Shown here: positions 1 through 9,320 of the stretch, one piece after another | How the letters are laid out: each line of letters begins with the position of its first letter | How positions within the stretch are numbered: position 1 is the stretch's first letter | Source of the DNA: Micromonospora craterilacus | GTDB taxonomy: Bacteria; Actinomycetota; Actinomycetes; Mycobacteriales; Micromonosporaceae | DNA: 49,921 nucleotides | Direction: 5' to 3' | Assembly (NCBI RefSeq): GCF_003236315.1 | Contig: NZ_POTY01000013.1 | Coordinates: 1 to 49,921, forward strand | Notes under the pieces: generated by a model | The model's input: the letters and a program-made list of their open reading frames with translations, nothing else | Databases searched by the model: none | Told to the model about the DNA's origin: nothing | Made by a program: the position numbers and the translations under genes

Positions 1-1339
1 GGGTGGGGTCGGTGTCCTCGTCGAGCATGGTGGTTTCGTCGAAGGGGCGCTGGCCGGTGAGGACCGCGCGGGCCTGTTCGCGGTCGAACTCGCCGGTCCA
101 GGTGCCGACCAGGACGGTGGCGACCGCGTTGCCGGCGAAGTTGGTCAGTGCCCGCGCCTCGGACATGAACCGGTCGATGCCGACGATCAGCCCGACCCCG
201 TCGAGCAGGTCCGGTCGGTGCGACTGGAGGCCGCCGGCCAGGGTGGCGAGCCCGGCGCCGGTGACCCCGGCCGCCCCCTTGGACGCGATGATCATGAACA
301 GCAGCAGGCCGACCTGCTCCCCGATCGACATCGGCTTGCCCATCGCGTCGGCCACGAACAGCGCCGCCATGGTCAGGTAGATCGCCGTGCCGTCCAAATT
401 GAACGAGTAGCCGGTCGGCACGGTGATCCCGACGACCGGCTTGCTGATCCCGAAGTGCTCCATCTTGGCGATCAGCCGGGGCAGCGCCGACTCCGACGAC
501 GAGGTGGAGACGATGAGCAGGAACTCCCGCCCGAGGTAGCGGATGAGCGTGAAGATGTTCACCCGGGCGACGAGCCAGAGCAGCGCGCCGAGCACCACCA
601 CGACGAAGAGCAGGCAGGTGAGGTAGAAGCCGAGCATGATCTGGGCGAGGCTGGTCAACGCGTCGACGCCGGTCGCACCCACCACCGCCGCCATGGCCCC
701 GAAGGCACCGATCGGGGCAACCCACATGATCATGGCGAGGACCTTGAAGACCAGCCGCTGGATGACGCCGATCGCGCGCAGCACCGGCTCACCTCGGGTA
801 CCGAGGCCCTGCACCGCGAAGCCGACCAGCAGCGCGACCAGCAGCGTCTGCAGCACCTCGCCCCCGGTGAGGGCAGAGAGCAGCGAGGTCGGGATGACAC
901 CGAGCAGGAAGTCGACCGTCCCGGCGCTCTCCCCACTGGCCGCGGCCTGGCCGGCACCGGCCGTGCCGGCGTCCAGGTTCAGGCCGGAACCGGGCTGGAT
1001 GATGTTGCCGACCACCAGGCCGATGCCCAGCGCGACGGTCGACATGAGCAGGAAGTAGCCGAGCGCCAACCCGCCGACCTTGCCCACCTTCGCCGCCTGC
1101 CGGACGGAGCCGACACCGAGCACGATGGTGCAGAAGATCACCGGGCTGATCATCATCTTGATCAGGGCGATGAATCCGGTGCCGAGGGGCTTCAGCGTCG
1201 TACCGAACTCAGGGGCGGTGAGACCGACGACGACGCCGGCGATCGCGGCGCCGATCACCGCCAGGTAGAGGTAGCGGGTGGGGTCCCGACGCGCGGAGCG
1301 GGCCGGCGTCGCTGCGGTGGCGGGGGTGGTGGTGTCCAT
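1..1339 (-). CDS. dctA: C4-dicarboxylate:cation symporter DctA (3' end outside window)
   Basis: Proton/sodium-coupled uptake of succinate, fumarate and malate across the cytoplasmic membrane (glutamate/dicarboxylate symporter family, DAACS). About 446 codons are present from the ATG at 1339; the C-terminal few residues lie off the window. Visible family signatures are the serine-rich re-entrant loop STSSSESALPRL and the transport-core motif VPTGYSFNLDGTAIY, plus repeated hydrophobic helices starting with LYLAVIGAAIAGVVVGL. The N-terminus is a short polar Thr/Ala/Arg-rich cytoplasmic tail. It is divergent from a CitA/DcuS-like sensor kinase and cognate regulator, the classical arrangement for dicarboxylate-induced dctA; regulation by that pair is inference. 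The family assignment is secure; the exact substrate is not shown by sequence. Confidence 0.93.
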   Translation of the reverse strand, partial: MDTTTPATAATPARSARRDPTRYLYLAVIGAAIAGVVVGLTAPEFGTTLKPLGTGFIALIKMMISPVIFCTIVLGVGSVRQAAKVGKVGGLALGYFLLMSTVALGIGLVVGNIIQPGSGLNLDAGTAGAGQAAASGESAGTVDFLLGVIPTSLLSALTGGEVLQTLLVALLVGFAVQGLGTRGEPVLRAIGVIQRLVFKVLAMIMWVAPIGAFGAMAAVVGATGVDALTSLAQIMLGFYLTCLLFVVVVLGALLWLVARVNIFTLIRYLGREFLLIVSTSSSESALPRLIAKMEHFGISKPVVGITVPTGYSFNLDGTAIYLTMAALFVADAMGKPMSIGEQVGLLLFMIIASKGAAGVTGAGLATLAGGLQSHRPDLLDGVGLIVGIDRFMSEARALTNFAGNAVATVLVGTWTGEFDREQARAVLTGQRPFDETTMLDEDTDPT

Positions 1340-1379
1340 GCCGACAATGTGACCTGCGCCTCATCCAGCCACAGCCTTG

Positions 1380-1395
1380 TGGTCATACTGGTCAT
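1380..1395. promoter_or_regulatory. Direct repeat in dctA / sensor kinase divergent promoter
   Basis: TGGTCAT occurs at 1380-1386 and again at 1389-1395, a 7-bp direct repeat with a 9-bp period, in the 131-bp divergent intergenic region and about 40 bp upstream of the dctA ATG. Its position suits binding of the adjacent CitB/DcuR-like regulator. This is inference from position only. Confidence 0.35.
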
Positions 1396-1470
1396 CCCCG
1401 CGACCCACGGGCGATACCGCTCCGACCCGCGCGCGACACTGGCCACCGACGCGGACGAGGAACGGGAGCG

Positions 1471-3063
1471 GTGGTGGCGGCGCGACGGCAGTGGAGCATT
1501 GCGGGGCAGCTCTTCGCCCTCCAGGCCACGGTGATCGTCCTGCTGGTGGCGGTGGCGGCGGGCGGAGCGTTCTGGCTGGCCCGTACGGACACCGAGCAGG
1601 CCGCCCGGGAGGAGGTGCTCGCGGTGGCGAAGACCGTGGCCGGCTCCCCCGACGTACGCGCCGCGCTGCGCTCGGCCGACCCGTCGGCCATCCTCCAGCC
1701 GTACGCCGAGGCGACCCGGGTGGAGACCGGCACGGACTTCGTGGTGGTGATGGCACCGGACCGGACCCGCTACTCCCATCCCAGCCCGGAACAGATCGGC
1801 CAGAAGTTCCTCGGCGAGATCGAACCCGCGTTGGCCGGCCGGGCCTTCACCACCACAAACGTCGGCACGCTCGGCGAGTCGGTGCGGGCGGTCGCCCCGA
1901 TACGCGACGGCGACGGGCGGGTCGTCGGGCTGGTCTCGGTCGGCCTCACCACCCGGGTGATCAACCGGCGGTTGGAGAAGCAGGTGCCGCTGCTGCTCGG
2001 CGCCGCCGGACCGTCCCTCGCGGTCGCCGGCTTCGGGGCCTGGCTGCTCAACCGTCGCCTGCGCCGGCAGACCCGCGGCCTCGGACCGGCCCAGATGACC
2101 CGGATGTACGAGTACTACGACGCGGTCCTGCACTCGGTGCGGGAGGGGTTGGTGGTGCTCACCACCGATCGGCGGGTGGCGTTGGTCAACGACGAGGGCC
2201 GCCGGCTGCTCCGGCTGGGCGCGGAACCGGACCTGGTCGACCGGCCGGTGGCCGGGCTCGACCTGCCGCCCGCGGTGACCGACCTGCTGACCACCGGCCG
2301 GGACGCGTACGACGAGCCGGTGCTCGCCGGTGACCGGGTGCTGGTGGCCAACCAGCGCCAGGCACGCTTCGAGGGCGACCTCGTGGGTACCGTGTTGACC
2401 CTGCGGGACCAGACCGACCTGCGTGCCCTGACCAGCGAACTCGATTCGGTCCGGGCGTTGACCGACGCACTCCAGGCACAGATGCACGAGTCGGCGAATC
2501 GCCTGCACACGATGCTGACGCTGGTGGAACTGGGGCGTACCGCGGAGGCGGTGGAGCTGGCCACCCGCGACCTGGCGCTGGCGCAGCAGCTCACCGACCG
2601 GGTGGTCGGCGCGGTCGCCGATCCCGCGCTGGCGGCCCTGCTGCTCGGCAAGTCCGCCCAGGCCGCCGAACGCGGCGTCGACCTGGTGATCGAGCCGGAA
2701 TGCCGGCTCGACAGCAGCCCGTTGCCCACCACCGACCTGCTCACCGTGGTCGGCAACCTGGTCGACAACGCCCTGGAGGCGGTCGCCGGTACCGCTCCGC
2801 CGCGCCGGGTCCAGGTCTTCGTCGGTGTGGTCGGCGGCGACCTGGTGGTCCGGGTCTCCGACAGCGGCCCGGGTTTGGCGGCTGACCGGGTGGCCGACGC
2901 GTTCCGCCGGGGCTGGTCGACCAAGAGCACCGGCCGCGGTCTCGGCCTGGCCCTGGTCGGTCAGGTGGTCGACCGCCACGGCGGTGACACCGAGGTGGGC
3001 CCCGCCGAGGGCGGCGGCACCCGGTTCGCCGTCCGGCTGCCGATCCCGGAGGAGGTCGGGTGA
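1471..3063 (+). CDS. CitA/DcuS-family sensor histidine kinase (dicarboxylate sensor)
   Basis: Membrane sensor kinase, 530 residues. Two membrane segments (about 14-37 and 172-194) enclose an extracytoplasmic PAS-like sensor domain; a cytoplasmic PAS domain follows (about 215-320). The phosphoacceptor box has the Spo0B-like form AQMHESANRLHTML with His339, and the ATPase domain shows VVGNLVDNALEAV, SDSGPGL and GRGLGLALV. This order is that of the citrate/fumarate sensors CitA, DcuS and DctS. Start is the first of two tandem GTG codons preceded by GGGAG; the stop overlaps the regulator start by 4 bp, so the two are translationally coupled. Because dctA is divergent, the ligand is probably a C4-dicarboxylate; citrate is the main alternative. 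Confidence 0.92.
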   Translation: MVAARRQWSIAGQLFALQATVIVLLVAVAAGGAFWLARTDTEQAAREEVLAVAKTVAGSPDVRAALRSADPSAILQPYAEATRVETGTDFVVVMAPDRTRYSHPSPEQIGQKFLGEIEPALAGRAFTTTNVGTLGESVRAVAPIRDGDGRVVGLVSVGLTTRVINRRLEKQVPLLLGAAGPSLAVAGFGAWLLNRRLRRQTRGLGPAQMTRMYEYYDAVLHSVREGLVVLTTDRRVALVNDEGRRLLRLGAEPDLVDRPVAGLDLPPAVTDLLTTGRDAYDEPVLAGDRVLVANQRQARFEGDLVGTVLTLRDQTDLRALTSELDSVRALTDALQAQMHESANRLHTMLTLVELGRTAEAVELATRDLALAQQLTDRVVGAVADPALAALLLGKSAQAAERGVDLVIEPECRLDSSPLPTTDLLTVVGNLVDNALEAVAGTAPPRRVQVFVGVVGGDLVVRVSDSGPGLAADRVADAFRRGWSTKSTGRGLGLALVGQVVDRHGGDTEVGPAEGGGTRFAVRLPIPEEVG

Positions 3064-3743
3064 CCGCGATCCGGGTGCTGGTGGTCGAGGACGAGCCGCT
3101 GCTGGCCGAGGCGCACCGGGCGTACGCCGAACGGGTGCCGGGCTTCGTGGTGGTCGACGTGGCGCACACCGCGCGGCAGGCGATGGCCGTGCTGCGCCGC
3201 AACGGCGGCGCGGACGTCGACCTGGTGCTGCTCGACTTCCGGCTGCCCGACCTGCCCGGGCTGGAGGTGTGCCGGGCGTTGCGGGCGGCCGGCAGCAACG
3301 TGGACGTGTTGGCCGTGACCTCCGCCCGCGACCTGGCCGCAGTCCGCACGGCGGTCGCTCTGGGGGTGACCCACTACCTGCTCAAGCCGTTCACCTTCGC
3401 GGCGTTCCGCGACAAACTGGAGCGGTACGCCGACTACCGGCGGCAGGCCCTCGCGGCCGGCGAGGTGGCCGCGCAGCACGAGGTGGACCGGATGTTCGCC
3501 ACGCTGCGCGGCACCAGCGGGCAGACCCTGCCCAAGGGGCTGGACGAGCAGACGCTGCACTCGGTGCTCGGCGCGCTCACCACCGACGCGGGCCGCTCCG
3601 CGAACGAGGTGGCCCACCGGACCGGAGTTTCCCGGGTGACCGCCCGGCGGTATCTGGAGTACCTGGTGACGGTCGAGCGGGCCCGACGGACGCCGCGCTA
3701 CGGTACGCCCGGCCGCCCGGAGATGGAGTACCGCGCGATCTGA
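3060..3743 (+). CDS. CitB/DcuR-family response regulator
   Basis: Cytoplasmic DNA-binding response regulator, 227 residues. The receiver domain carries Glu10-Asp11, phosphoacceptor Asp59 (LLDF), Thr87 and Lys109 (LLKPF). The C-terminal domain contains a helix-turn-helix around RSANEVAHRTGVSRVTARRY, characteristic of the CitB group rather than OmpR or NarL types. GTG start at 3060 overlaps the kinase stop (GTGA). It probably activates divergent dctA in response to the upstream kinase. It is convergent with dnaE, separated by a hairpin. Confidence 0.92.
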   Translation: MTAIRVLVVEDEPLLAEAHRAYAERVPGFVVVDVAHTARQAMAVLRRNGGADVDLVLLDFRLPDLPGLEVCRALRAAGSNVDVLAVTSARDLAAVRTAVALGVTHYLLKPFTFAAFRDKLERYADYRRQALAAGEVAAQHEVDRMFATLRGTSGQTLPKGLDEQTLHSVLGALTTDAGRSANEVAHRTGVSRVTARRYLEYLVTVERARRTPRYGTPGRPEMEYRAI

Positions 3744-3750
3744 CCGGGCG

Positions 3751-3775
3751 CCGGGCGGTCCGACCGGCCGCCCGG
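3751..3775. terminator. Bidirectional hairpin between response regulator and dnaE
   Basis: CCGGGCGG (3751-3758) pairs perfectly with CCGCCCGG (3768-3775) around a 9-nt loop. It sits in the 33-bp gap between two convergent genes. No U-tract follows, which is common for high-GC actinomycete terminators. Confidence 0.55.
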
Positions 3776-3776
3776 A

Positions 3777-6700
3777 TCAGCTGACGTTGGCCGGGCCGAA
3801 GACGCTCTTCAGGTCGGCCATCAGGGCGGTGGTCGCCGCCACCCGCACCGGACCGAGCCGCCAGGTGGTGGTCCGGCTGCCGTTGAGCAGCTTGACGTGC
3901 ACCTCGGCGTCGCCCGGGTGCAGCACCAGGGTCTCCTTGAGCCGTTCCACCAGCGGCGGGGTGCACCGGGTCACCGGGATGGTGAGGGTGACCGGCTTGT
4001 TGGCCGCACTGGTGCTGACGTCGGGCAGCGACATGTCCATCGCCATGATGCGGGGGGTGTCGTCGCGCCGGTCGACCCGCCCCTTGACCACCACGATCGC
4101 GTCCTCGGCGATGTACTGCCCGATCACCTCGTAGGTGTTCGGGAAGAACAGGGTCTCCACCCCACCGGCCAGGTCCTCCAGGGTGGCCGAAGCCCACGCC
4201 CGGCCCTGCTTGGTGACCCGCCGCTGCACGCCGGAGAGGATGCCGGCGAGGGTGACCACCGCGCCGTCGGGCACGGTGCCCTCCTCGGACAGGGCGGCGA
4301 TGGTGCAGTCGGCCGCCGCGCCGAGGACGTGTTCCAGGCCGAACAGCGGGTGGTCGGAGACGTACAGACCGAGCATCTCGCGTTCGAAGGCGAGCTTGTC
4401 CCGCTTGTCCCACTCCCCCTCGCCGATGGTCGGCATGACGGTGCTGTTGGACGCGGTCTCGGTCTCGCCGAAGCCCGCGCCGAACAGGTCGTACTGACCG
4501 ACGGCCTCCTTGCGTTTGACGTCGGCGTACGCGTCGATGGCGTCGGCGTGCACCGCAAGCAGCCCCTTGCGGGGGTGTCGCATCACGTCGAAGGCGCCGG
4601 CCTTGATCAGGGATTCGATGGTCTTCTTGTTGCAGACCACCGCGTCCACCTTGGACAGGAAGTCGTAGAAGTCGGCGTACTCGCCCTTCTCGTCGCGGCA
4701 CCGCATGATCGCGGCGACCACGTTCGCGCCGACGTTGCGGATCGCGCCGAGACCGAAGCGGATCTCCTTGCCGACCGGGGTGAACGGCCCGGCCGAGGTG
4801 TTCACGTCCGGCGGCAGCACCTGGATGCCCATCCGCCGGCACTCCGACAGGTACATGGCCATCTTGTCCTTGTCGTCGCCGACCGAGGTCAGCAGCGCCG
4901 CCATGTACTCGGCCGGGTAGTGCGCCTTCAGGTACGCCGTCCAGTACGACACCAGCCCGTACGCGGCCGAGTGCGCCTTGTTGAAGGCGTACCCGGCGAA
5001 CGGGACCAGCACGTCCCAGACCTTCTGGATGGCCTCGTCGGAGTAGCCGTGTTCGCGGCAGCCGTCCCGGAACGGGCCGAACTCCTTGTCGAGGATCTCC
5101 TTCTTCTTCTTGCCCATCGCCCGGCGCAGCAGGTCGGCCTGGCCGAGCGTGTATCCGGCGAGGATCTGCGCGGCGCGCTGCACCTGCTCCTGGTAGACGA
5201 TCAGGCCGTAGGTGGGGGCGAGGATCTCCCGCAGCGGTTCCTCCAGCTCCGGGTGGATCGGGGTGATCTCCTGGAGCTTGTTCTTGCGCAACGCGTAGTT
5301 GGTGTGCGAATCCACGCCCATCGGGCCGGGACGGTACAGAGCGAGGACGGCCGAGATGTCCTCGAAGTTGTCCGGCTTCATCATCCGCAGCAGGGACCGC
5401 ATCGGCCCGCCGTCGAGCTGGAACACGCCCAGGGTGTCGCCCCGGGACAGCAGCTCGTACGCGGGCTTGTCGTCCAGCGGCAACGCCAGCAGGTCCAGCT
5501 CCTTGCCGTGGTTGAGCTGGATGTTCTTCACCGCGTCATCGATGATGGTCAGGTTGCGCAGGCCGAGGAAGTCCATCTTCAACAGCCCGAGCGACTCGCA
5601 CGTCGGGTAGTCGAACTGGGTGATGATGACCCCGTCGGAGTCCCGGCGCATCAGCGGGATGTGCTCGATGATCGGCTCGGCGGACATGATCACGCCGGCG
5701 GCGTGCACACCGGTCTGCCGGATCAGCCCCTCGATGCCCCGGGCGGTGTCGATGACCTTCTTGACGTCGGCCTCGGACTCGTACATGCCCCGGATCTCGC
5801 CGGCCTCGGCGTACCGGGGGTGCTTCGGGTCGAAGATGCCTTCGAGGGGGATGTCCTTGCCCATCACGGCTGGCGGCATGGCCTTGGTGATCCGGTCGCC
5901 CACCGCGTACGGGTAGCCGAGCACCCGCGCCGAGTCCTTGATCGCGGCCTTCGCCTTGATGGTGCCGAAGGTGGCGATCTGCGCGACCTTGTCCTCGCCC
6001 CACTTGTCGGTGACGTATTTGATCACCTCACCGCGCCGACGCTCGTCGAAGTCGATGTCGACATCCGGCATGGAGACGCGCTCGGGGTTGAGGAACCGCT
6101 CGAAGATCAGCCCGTGCGGGATCGGGTCCAGGTCGGTGATGCCCAGGGCGTACGCGACCAGCGAACCGGCCGCCGAGCCACGGCCCGGACCGACCGCGAT
6201 GCCCTGGTTCTTGGCCCACTGGATGAAGTCGGCGACCACGAGGAAGTACGACGGGAAGCCCATCTGGATGATGACGCCCAGTTCGTACTCGGCCTGCACC
6301 ACGTGCCCCTCGGGGATGCCCTGCGGGTAGCGGCGGGCCAGGCCGGCGAAGGTCTCCTTGCGGAACCAGGACTCCTCGGTCTCCCCCTCGGGCACCGGGA
6401 AGCGCGGCATCAGGTTGTGGAACTCGAACATGCCGGCCGGGTCGACCCGCTCGGCCACCAGCAGCGTGTTGCGGCAGCCCTCCAGCCAGACGTCGGAGCC
6501 GTCCACGCCGCGCATCTCGTCGGCGGACTTGATGTAGTAGCCGCTGCCGCCGAACTTGAACCGGTTCGGATCGGCGACGTTGCTGCCGGTCTGCACGCAC
6601 AGCAACACGTCGTGCGCCTCGGACTGCGCCTCGTGCGTGTAGTGCGAGTCGTTGGTGACCACCGGCCGGATGTCCAGCTTGCGGCCGATCTCCAGCAGCC

Positions 6701-7310
6701 CGTCCCGGACCCGCTTCTCGATGTCCAGGCCGTGGTCCATCAGCTCCAGGAAGTAGTTCTCCTTGCCGAAGATGTCCTGGTACTTCGCGGCGGCTTCGAG
6801 GGCCTGCGCGTCGTGGCCGAGCCGCAGCCGGGTCTGCACCTCGCCGGACGGGCAACCAGTGGTGGCCATCAGGCCGTCGGCGTACTCGGCGAGCAGTTCG
6901 GTGTCCATCCGGGGCCACTTGACGAAGTAGCCGTCGGTGTACGCCTTCGAGGTGAGCGTGAAGAGGTTGTGCAGACCGGTCTTGTTGCGCGCCCAGATCG
7001 TCTTGTGCGTGTAGCCACCGCTACCGGAGACGTCGTCGCTCTTCTGTTCCGGCCGACCCCAGCGCACCCGCTTCTTGTGGAACCGCGACTCCGGCGCCAC
7101 GTACGCCTCGATGCCGAGGATCGGGGTGACGCCGGCCGCCATCGCCTGCTTGTAGAAGTCGTTCGCGCCGTGCATGTTGCCGTGGTCGGTCATCGCCACC
7201 GCCGGCATTCCCTGCCGCTTGACCTCGGCGAACAGGTCCTTGAGGCGGGCTGCTCCGTCGAGCATCGAATACTCCGTGTGCACGTGCAGATGCGCGAACG
7301 AATCGCCCAT
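3777..7310 (-). CDS. dnaE: DNA polymerase III subunit alpha
   Basis: Catalytic subunit of the replicative DNA polymerase III, 1177 residues, normal for actinobacterial DnaE1. The N-terminal PHP domain begins at once with [19 protein letters not shown], and its metal-binding histidines are intact; in mycobacterial DnaE1 this domain is the proofreading exonuclease. The polymerase active site [12 protein letters not shown] lies near residue 413. The helix-hairpin-helix and OB-fold regions follow, the latter around [17 protein letters not shown]. The frame is open 51 codons further upstream, but the ATG at 7310 is chosen because the PHP motif starts directly after it and family members start there. 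It is convergent with the dicarboxylate regulator; its upstream neighbours are accessory genes. Confidence 0.97.
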   Translation of the reverse strand: MGDSFAHLHVHTEYSMLDGAARLKDLFAEVKRQGMPAVAMTDHGNMHGANDFYKQAMAAGVTPILGIEAYVAPESRFHKKRVRWGRPEQKSDDVSGSGGYTHKTIWARNKTGLHNLFTLTSKAYTDGYFVKWPRMDTELLAEYADGLMATTGCPSGEVQTRLRLGHDAQALEAAAKYQDIFGKENYFLELMDHGLDIEKRVRDGLLEIGRKLDIRPVVTNDSHYTHEAQSEAHDVLLCVQTGSNVADPNRFKFGGSGYYIKSADEMRGVDGSDVWLEGCRNTLLVAERVDPAGMFEFHNLMPRFPVPEGETEESWFRKETFAGLARRYPQGIPEGHVVQAEYELGVIIQMGFPSYFLVVADFIQWAKNQGIAVGPGRGSAAGSLVAYALGITDLDPIPHGLIFERFLNPERVSMPDVDIDFDERRRGEVIKYVTDKWGEDKVAQIATFGTIKAKAAIKDSARVLGYPYAVGDRITKAMPPAVMGKDIPLEGIFDPKHPRYAEAGEIRGMYESEADVKKVIDTARGIEGLIRQTGVHAAGVIMSAEPIIEHIPLMRRDSDGVIITQFDYPTCESLGLLKMDFLGLRNLTIIDDAVKNIQLNHGKELDLLALPLDDKPAYELLSRGDTLGVFQLDGGPMRSLLRMMKPDNFEDISAVLALYRPGPMGVDSHTNYALRKNKLQEITPIHPELEEPLREILAPTYGLIVYQEQVQRAAQILAGYTLGQADLLRRAMGKKKKEILDKEFGPFRDGCREHGYSDEAIQKVWDVLVPFAGYAFNKAHSAAYGLVSYWTAYLKAHYPAEYMAALLTSVGDDKDKMAMYLSECRRMGIQVLPPDVNTSAGPFTPVGKEIRFGLGAIRNVGANVVAAIMRCRDEKGEYADFYDFLSKVDAVVCNKKTIESLIKAGAFDVMRHPRKGLLAVHADAIDAYADVKRKEAVGQYDLFGAGFGETETASNSTVMPTIGEGEWDKRDKLAFEREMLGLYVSDHPLFGLEHVLGAAADCTIAALSEEGTVPDGAVVTLAGILSGVQRRVTKQGRAWASATLEDLAGGVETLFFPNTYEVIGQYIAEDAIVVVKGRVDRRDDTPRIMAMDMSLPDVSTSAANKPVTLTIPVTRCTPPLVERLKETLVLHPGDAEVHVKLLNGSRTTTWRLGPVRVAATTALMADLKSVFGPANVS

Positions 7311-7416
7311 GCGGAGGCCCCCCGGGTCGGCTGATCGAGTCGGTCGACCCACCCTATCGCCGCCGCCGGAGCCGGCTCCAGCGTGCCGCGCGGCGACACC
7401 GACGAGGTGTCGCGGA

Positions 7417-7743
7417 TCATGCGTACGCCGGCCGGAACGCGCGGCCGCCGGACGAACGTTCACTCGGCTTCACCACCTCCCGGCTGCCGGCGTGCCCGTA
7501 CCGGCGGGAGATCCACCGCATGAAGCGGACATTCATCGCGGCCAGGTCGGGCGCGAGCCCAAGTTTGATCATGTCTTCTTCGGCTTCGCGCATCGCGGTC
7601 ACCAGGTAGAAGATGAGGGCGAGAGTGTGGCCAGCGTACTCGCGGAGGAGCCCGAGCTTGGCGGGCTGGCACGGCCAGTGGGCACCGCACGCGCGACAGC
7701 GCCAGTGCGGTCGGCCCGGCAGGTGCGGGCGCGTCGTGCTCAC
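7417..7743 (-). CDS. Small cysteine-motif protein of the actinomycete type often mislabelled flavin reductase
   Basis: 108 residues. After a short polar leader comes [21 protein letters not shown], which contains a C-x2-C-x5-C motif that could bind a metal, and then a helical segment [24 protein letters not shown] ending in [11 protein letters not shown]. Short proteins of this layout are widespread in Streptomyces and Micromonospora next to XRE/DUF397 genes and are often automatically named flavin reductase, although nothing flavin-related can be seen. The GTG start (7743) overlaps the stop of the upstream 70-residue gene by 4 bp, so the two are probably coupled. The pair is divergent from an XRE regulator. 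Function unknown; a role with that regulator is inference. Confidence 0.72.
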   Translation of the reverse strand: MSTTRPHLPGRPHWRCRACGAHWPCQPAKLGLLREYAGHTLALIFYLVTAMREAEEDMIKLGLAPDLAAMNVRFMRWISRRYGHAGSREVVKPSERSSGGRAFRPAYA

Positions 7744-7952
7744 CGCCGGCGCCGCCCTTCTGAATGTGCCGCGCGGGCCGCCTGGGCCGGCGTGAGGTTG
7801 CCAGCACGGCCCGGCCCTGGCACGAGAGGCGGCAGGATTACCCGACGCGGGTCGGGCATGATCGGGCGCAGGACGCGCGTCGGCTCGTTCCAGGCGAGCG
7901 GCACCTCCCCTGCCGATGCCTGCCGGGCGCTGCGCCAGAACCGGATCCGCAC
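7740..7952 (-). CDS. Hypothetical 70-residue basic protein
   Basis: Short Arg/Pro-rich protein starting MRIRFWRSARQ and ending with LTPAQAARAAHSEGRRR. The GTG start at 7952 is picked because a very strong ribosome site (AAGGAGG) lies 7 nt upstream, although the frame is open further. Its stop overlaps the next start (GTGA), giving a two-gene unit with the cysteine-motif protein. The C-terminal LTPAQAARA tail resembles small hypothetical proteins found beside XRE/DUF397 loci in related genomes; no domain is recognised. No signal peptide or membrane segment is visible. Real-gene status rests on the ribosome site and coupling. Confidence 0.6.
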   Translation of the reverse strand: MRIRFWRSARQASAGEVPLAWNEPTRVLRPIMPDPRRVILPPLVPGPGRAGNLTPAQAARAAHSEGRRRR

Positions 7953-8091
7953 TGGCCGACCTCCTTCGCGGATGCTGGGAGGGGGCCGCCGCGGATGCTC
8001 GCCCAGAGCGGCCCCCAGTACGAACGCGGCCAGCGGGCTCCTGCACCTCCACCGGCTCACGCCGTCTACCAGCCACCATTCCGAGGGTTGC

Positions 8092-8129
8092 CGGACAATC
8101 ACACAGCGTTGTCTAATCTCTTTCGGACA
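8092..8129. promoter_or_regulatory. Candidate operator region upstream of the XRE gene
   Basis: Between the divergent genes, CGGACA occurs at 8092-8097 and 8124-8129 (direct repeat), and GACAA (8094-8098) faces TTGTC (8109-8113) as an inverted repeat. The stretch is much more AT-rich than its surroundings and lies 28-65 bp upstream of the XRE start. It is a plausible autoregulatory site. Confidence 0.4.
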
Positions 8130-8156
8130 GTTGTTTTGTTCTGGGGAGGCGCAGGC

Positions 8157-8924
8157 ATGAATCACGCATTTGTCGCCGCGCTCGCTGAGGCTGGTCACAC
8201 CGCCGAGAGCCTGGCCGATCAGCTCCGTGTGCACCCGAAGACCGTGGCCCGATGGGCAAACCCCGGACACATCCCGCAGAGCCGCCATCGCGCCACCGTC
8301 GCAAACCTGCTCGGGAAAGATGTCGATGCTCTCTGGCCGGACACAATCAAGCGGCGAGAGCCGGTCTGGTTCCGGCCCTGGGTCGACATCGAACGCGAGG
8401 CGCTCACCCTGCGCGCCTTTCAGCTCGCCTGGATACCCGGCCTACTCCAGACCGATGCGTACGCGCGGGCGACGTTGGTGGGTGGAGTGCTTACGGCCAA
8501 CGCAGTAGACGAGTTGGTCGCCGCACGAATCAGTCGACAGGCGATCCTCAGCCGCGAAGGCGGGCCGCTGCTTGTCGCCGTGCTGGACGAAGGCGTCCTC
8601 CGCAGGGCGGTGGGAGGGAGCCGAGCGCTCATGGCAGCCCAACTTGCGCACCTCCTCGCGTGCGCCGATCTGCCGAACGTGCAACTGCATGTCGTCCCGA
8701 TCGACGCGCCTAGCTACCCGGGACTGGACGGGCCGTTCACCATCGCCGATATGCCCGGCGGCACTCGCGTCGCGCACGTCGACAGCCAGACGCAGGCGCA
8801 AATCGTGGACCAGGTATCGGAGATTGCTACGCTCGAACGGAGTTGGGAACGCATCCGGGGCGAGGCACTCCCTCGCGGGCGAACCCTGGACCTCCTGAAA
8901 GAAGCGGCACGATCATGGACCTGA
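8157..8924 (+). CDS. XRE-family regulator with DUF5753 domain
   Basis: 255 residues. An N-terminal lambda-repressor-like helix-turn-helix (ALAEAGHTAESLADQLRVHPKTVARWAN, split here as residues about 8-35) is followed by a DUF5753 domain with the signatures WIPGLLQTDAYARA, RISRQAIL and the terminal YPGLDGPFTI region. The ATG at 8157 has GGGGAGG 6 nt upstream. The stop overlaps the DUF397 gene start by 10 bp, the canonical pairing of these families in actinomycetes (WhiJ/BldB-related regulators). Such regulators influence development and antibiotic production in Streptomyces; the ligand sensed by DUF5753 is unknown. It probably controls itself and the divergent small genes. Confidence 0.9.
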   Translation: MNHAFVAALAEAGHTAESLADQLRVHPKTVARWANPGHIPQSRHRATVANLLGKDVDALWPDTIKRREPVWFRPWVDIEREALTLRAFQLAWIPGLLQTDAYARATLVGGVLTANAVDELVAARISRQAILSREGGPLLVAVLDEGVLRRAVGGSRALMAAQLAHLLACADLPNVQLHVVPIDAPSYPGLDGPFTIADMPGGTRVAHVDSQTQAQIVDQVSEIATLERSWERIRGEALPRGRTLDLLKEAARSWT

Positions 8925-9115
8925 GCGGCGCGCAGTGGCGGAAGAGCACCAGAAGTGGCGGCAATGGAGGTGACTGCGTCGAGGTCGCCGACAACCTGCC
9001 CGGCGTCGTCCTCGTCCGCGACACCAAGAACCGCGACGGTGGGACGCTGACCTTCGCGCCGACTTCCTGGGCGAACTTCGTCAGCTTGGCGAGGGTGATC
9101 GGTTCACGCCCCTGA
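8915..9115 (+). CDS. DUF397 protein
   Basis: 66 residues with all the family landmarks: GAQWRKSTRSGGNGGDCVEV, then VVLVRDTKNRDGG and the terminal TSWANFVSLARV. These small acidic/basic proteins accompany XRE-DUF5753 regulators and are thought to act as partners or antagonists of them, in a toxin/antitoxin-like balance in some cases. The ATG at 8915 is inside the end of the regulator gene, so translation is coupled. A decayed second copy lies 270 bp downstream. Confidence 0.9.
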   Translation: MDLSGAQWRKSTRSGGNGGDCVEVADNLPGVVLVRDTKNRDGGTLTFAPTSWANFVSLARVIGSRP

Positions 9116-9129
9116 CCACGCAAAACAGA

Positions 9130-9156
9130 AGCCCCCGGCACAACTGGCCGGGGGCT
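9130..9156 (+). terminator. Terminator after DUF397 gene
   Basis: Perfect 10-bp stem AGCCCCCGGC (9130-9139) with GCCGGGGGCT (9147-9156), 7-nt loop, followed by TTCG. It lies 14 bp after the DUF397 stop. Confidence 0.8.
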
Positions 9157-9180
9157 TTCGCGTGCGCGTACGGCCGCCAG

Positions 9181-9309
9181 CTACGGACCCACGTGGACGG
9201 CCTGCAGCGTCGCCTCCTGGCGGGCCCACTCGTCGCCGCTGACGGTGTGCAGCACCTTCTCCCGGTGAACAACACCGCGACCAGAGCAAGGAACGCGATC
9301 GGCGCACCG
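9181..9309 (-). pseudogene. 3' remnant of a second DHA2-type drug exporter
   Basis: Read on the minus strand this encodes APIAFLALVAVLF, then a frameshift, then REKVLHTVSGDEWARQEATL and a TAG stop at 9183-9181. It matches the C-terminus of the intact exporter ending at 11031 (APIAFLALLTVLF, REKPLHTVSGDERARQEATL) with substitutions and a 1-bp deletion, so it is a decayed paralogue and not a recent copy. Homology stops near 9309, 11 bp from the large palindrome; the rest of the gene is gone. Confidence 0.82.
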
Positions 9310-9320
9310 CTCCAGGCGGG

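Noticed and set aside
3897-7334. Very long plus-strand open frame opposite dnaE
   Set aside because: It is the antisense shadow of a clear DNA polymerase gene; the translation is low-complexity His/Val/Gly/Arg/Leu with no domain. GC-rich third positions keep such frames open.
7311-7463. Extended dnaE start at 7463
   Set aside because: The PHP motif follows directly after ATG 7310; the upstream 51 codons are low complexity.
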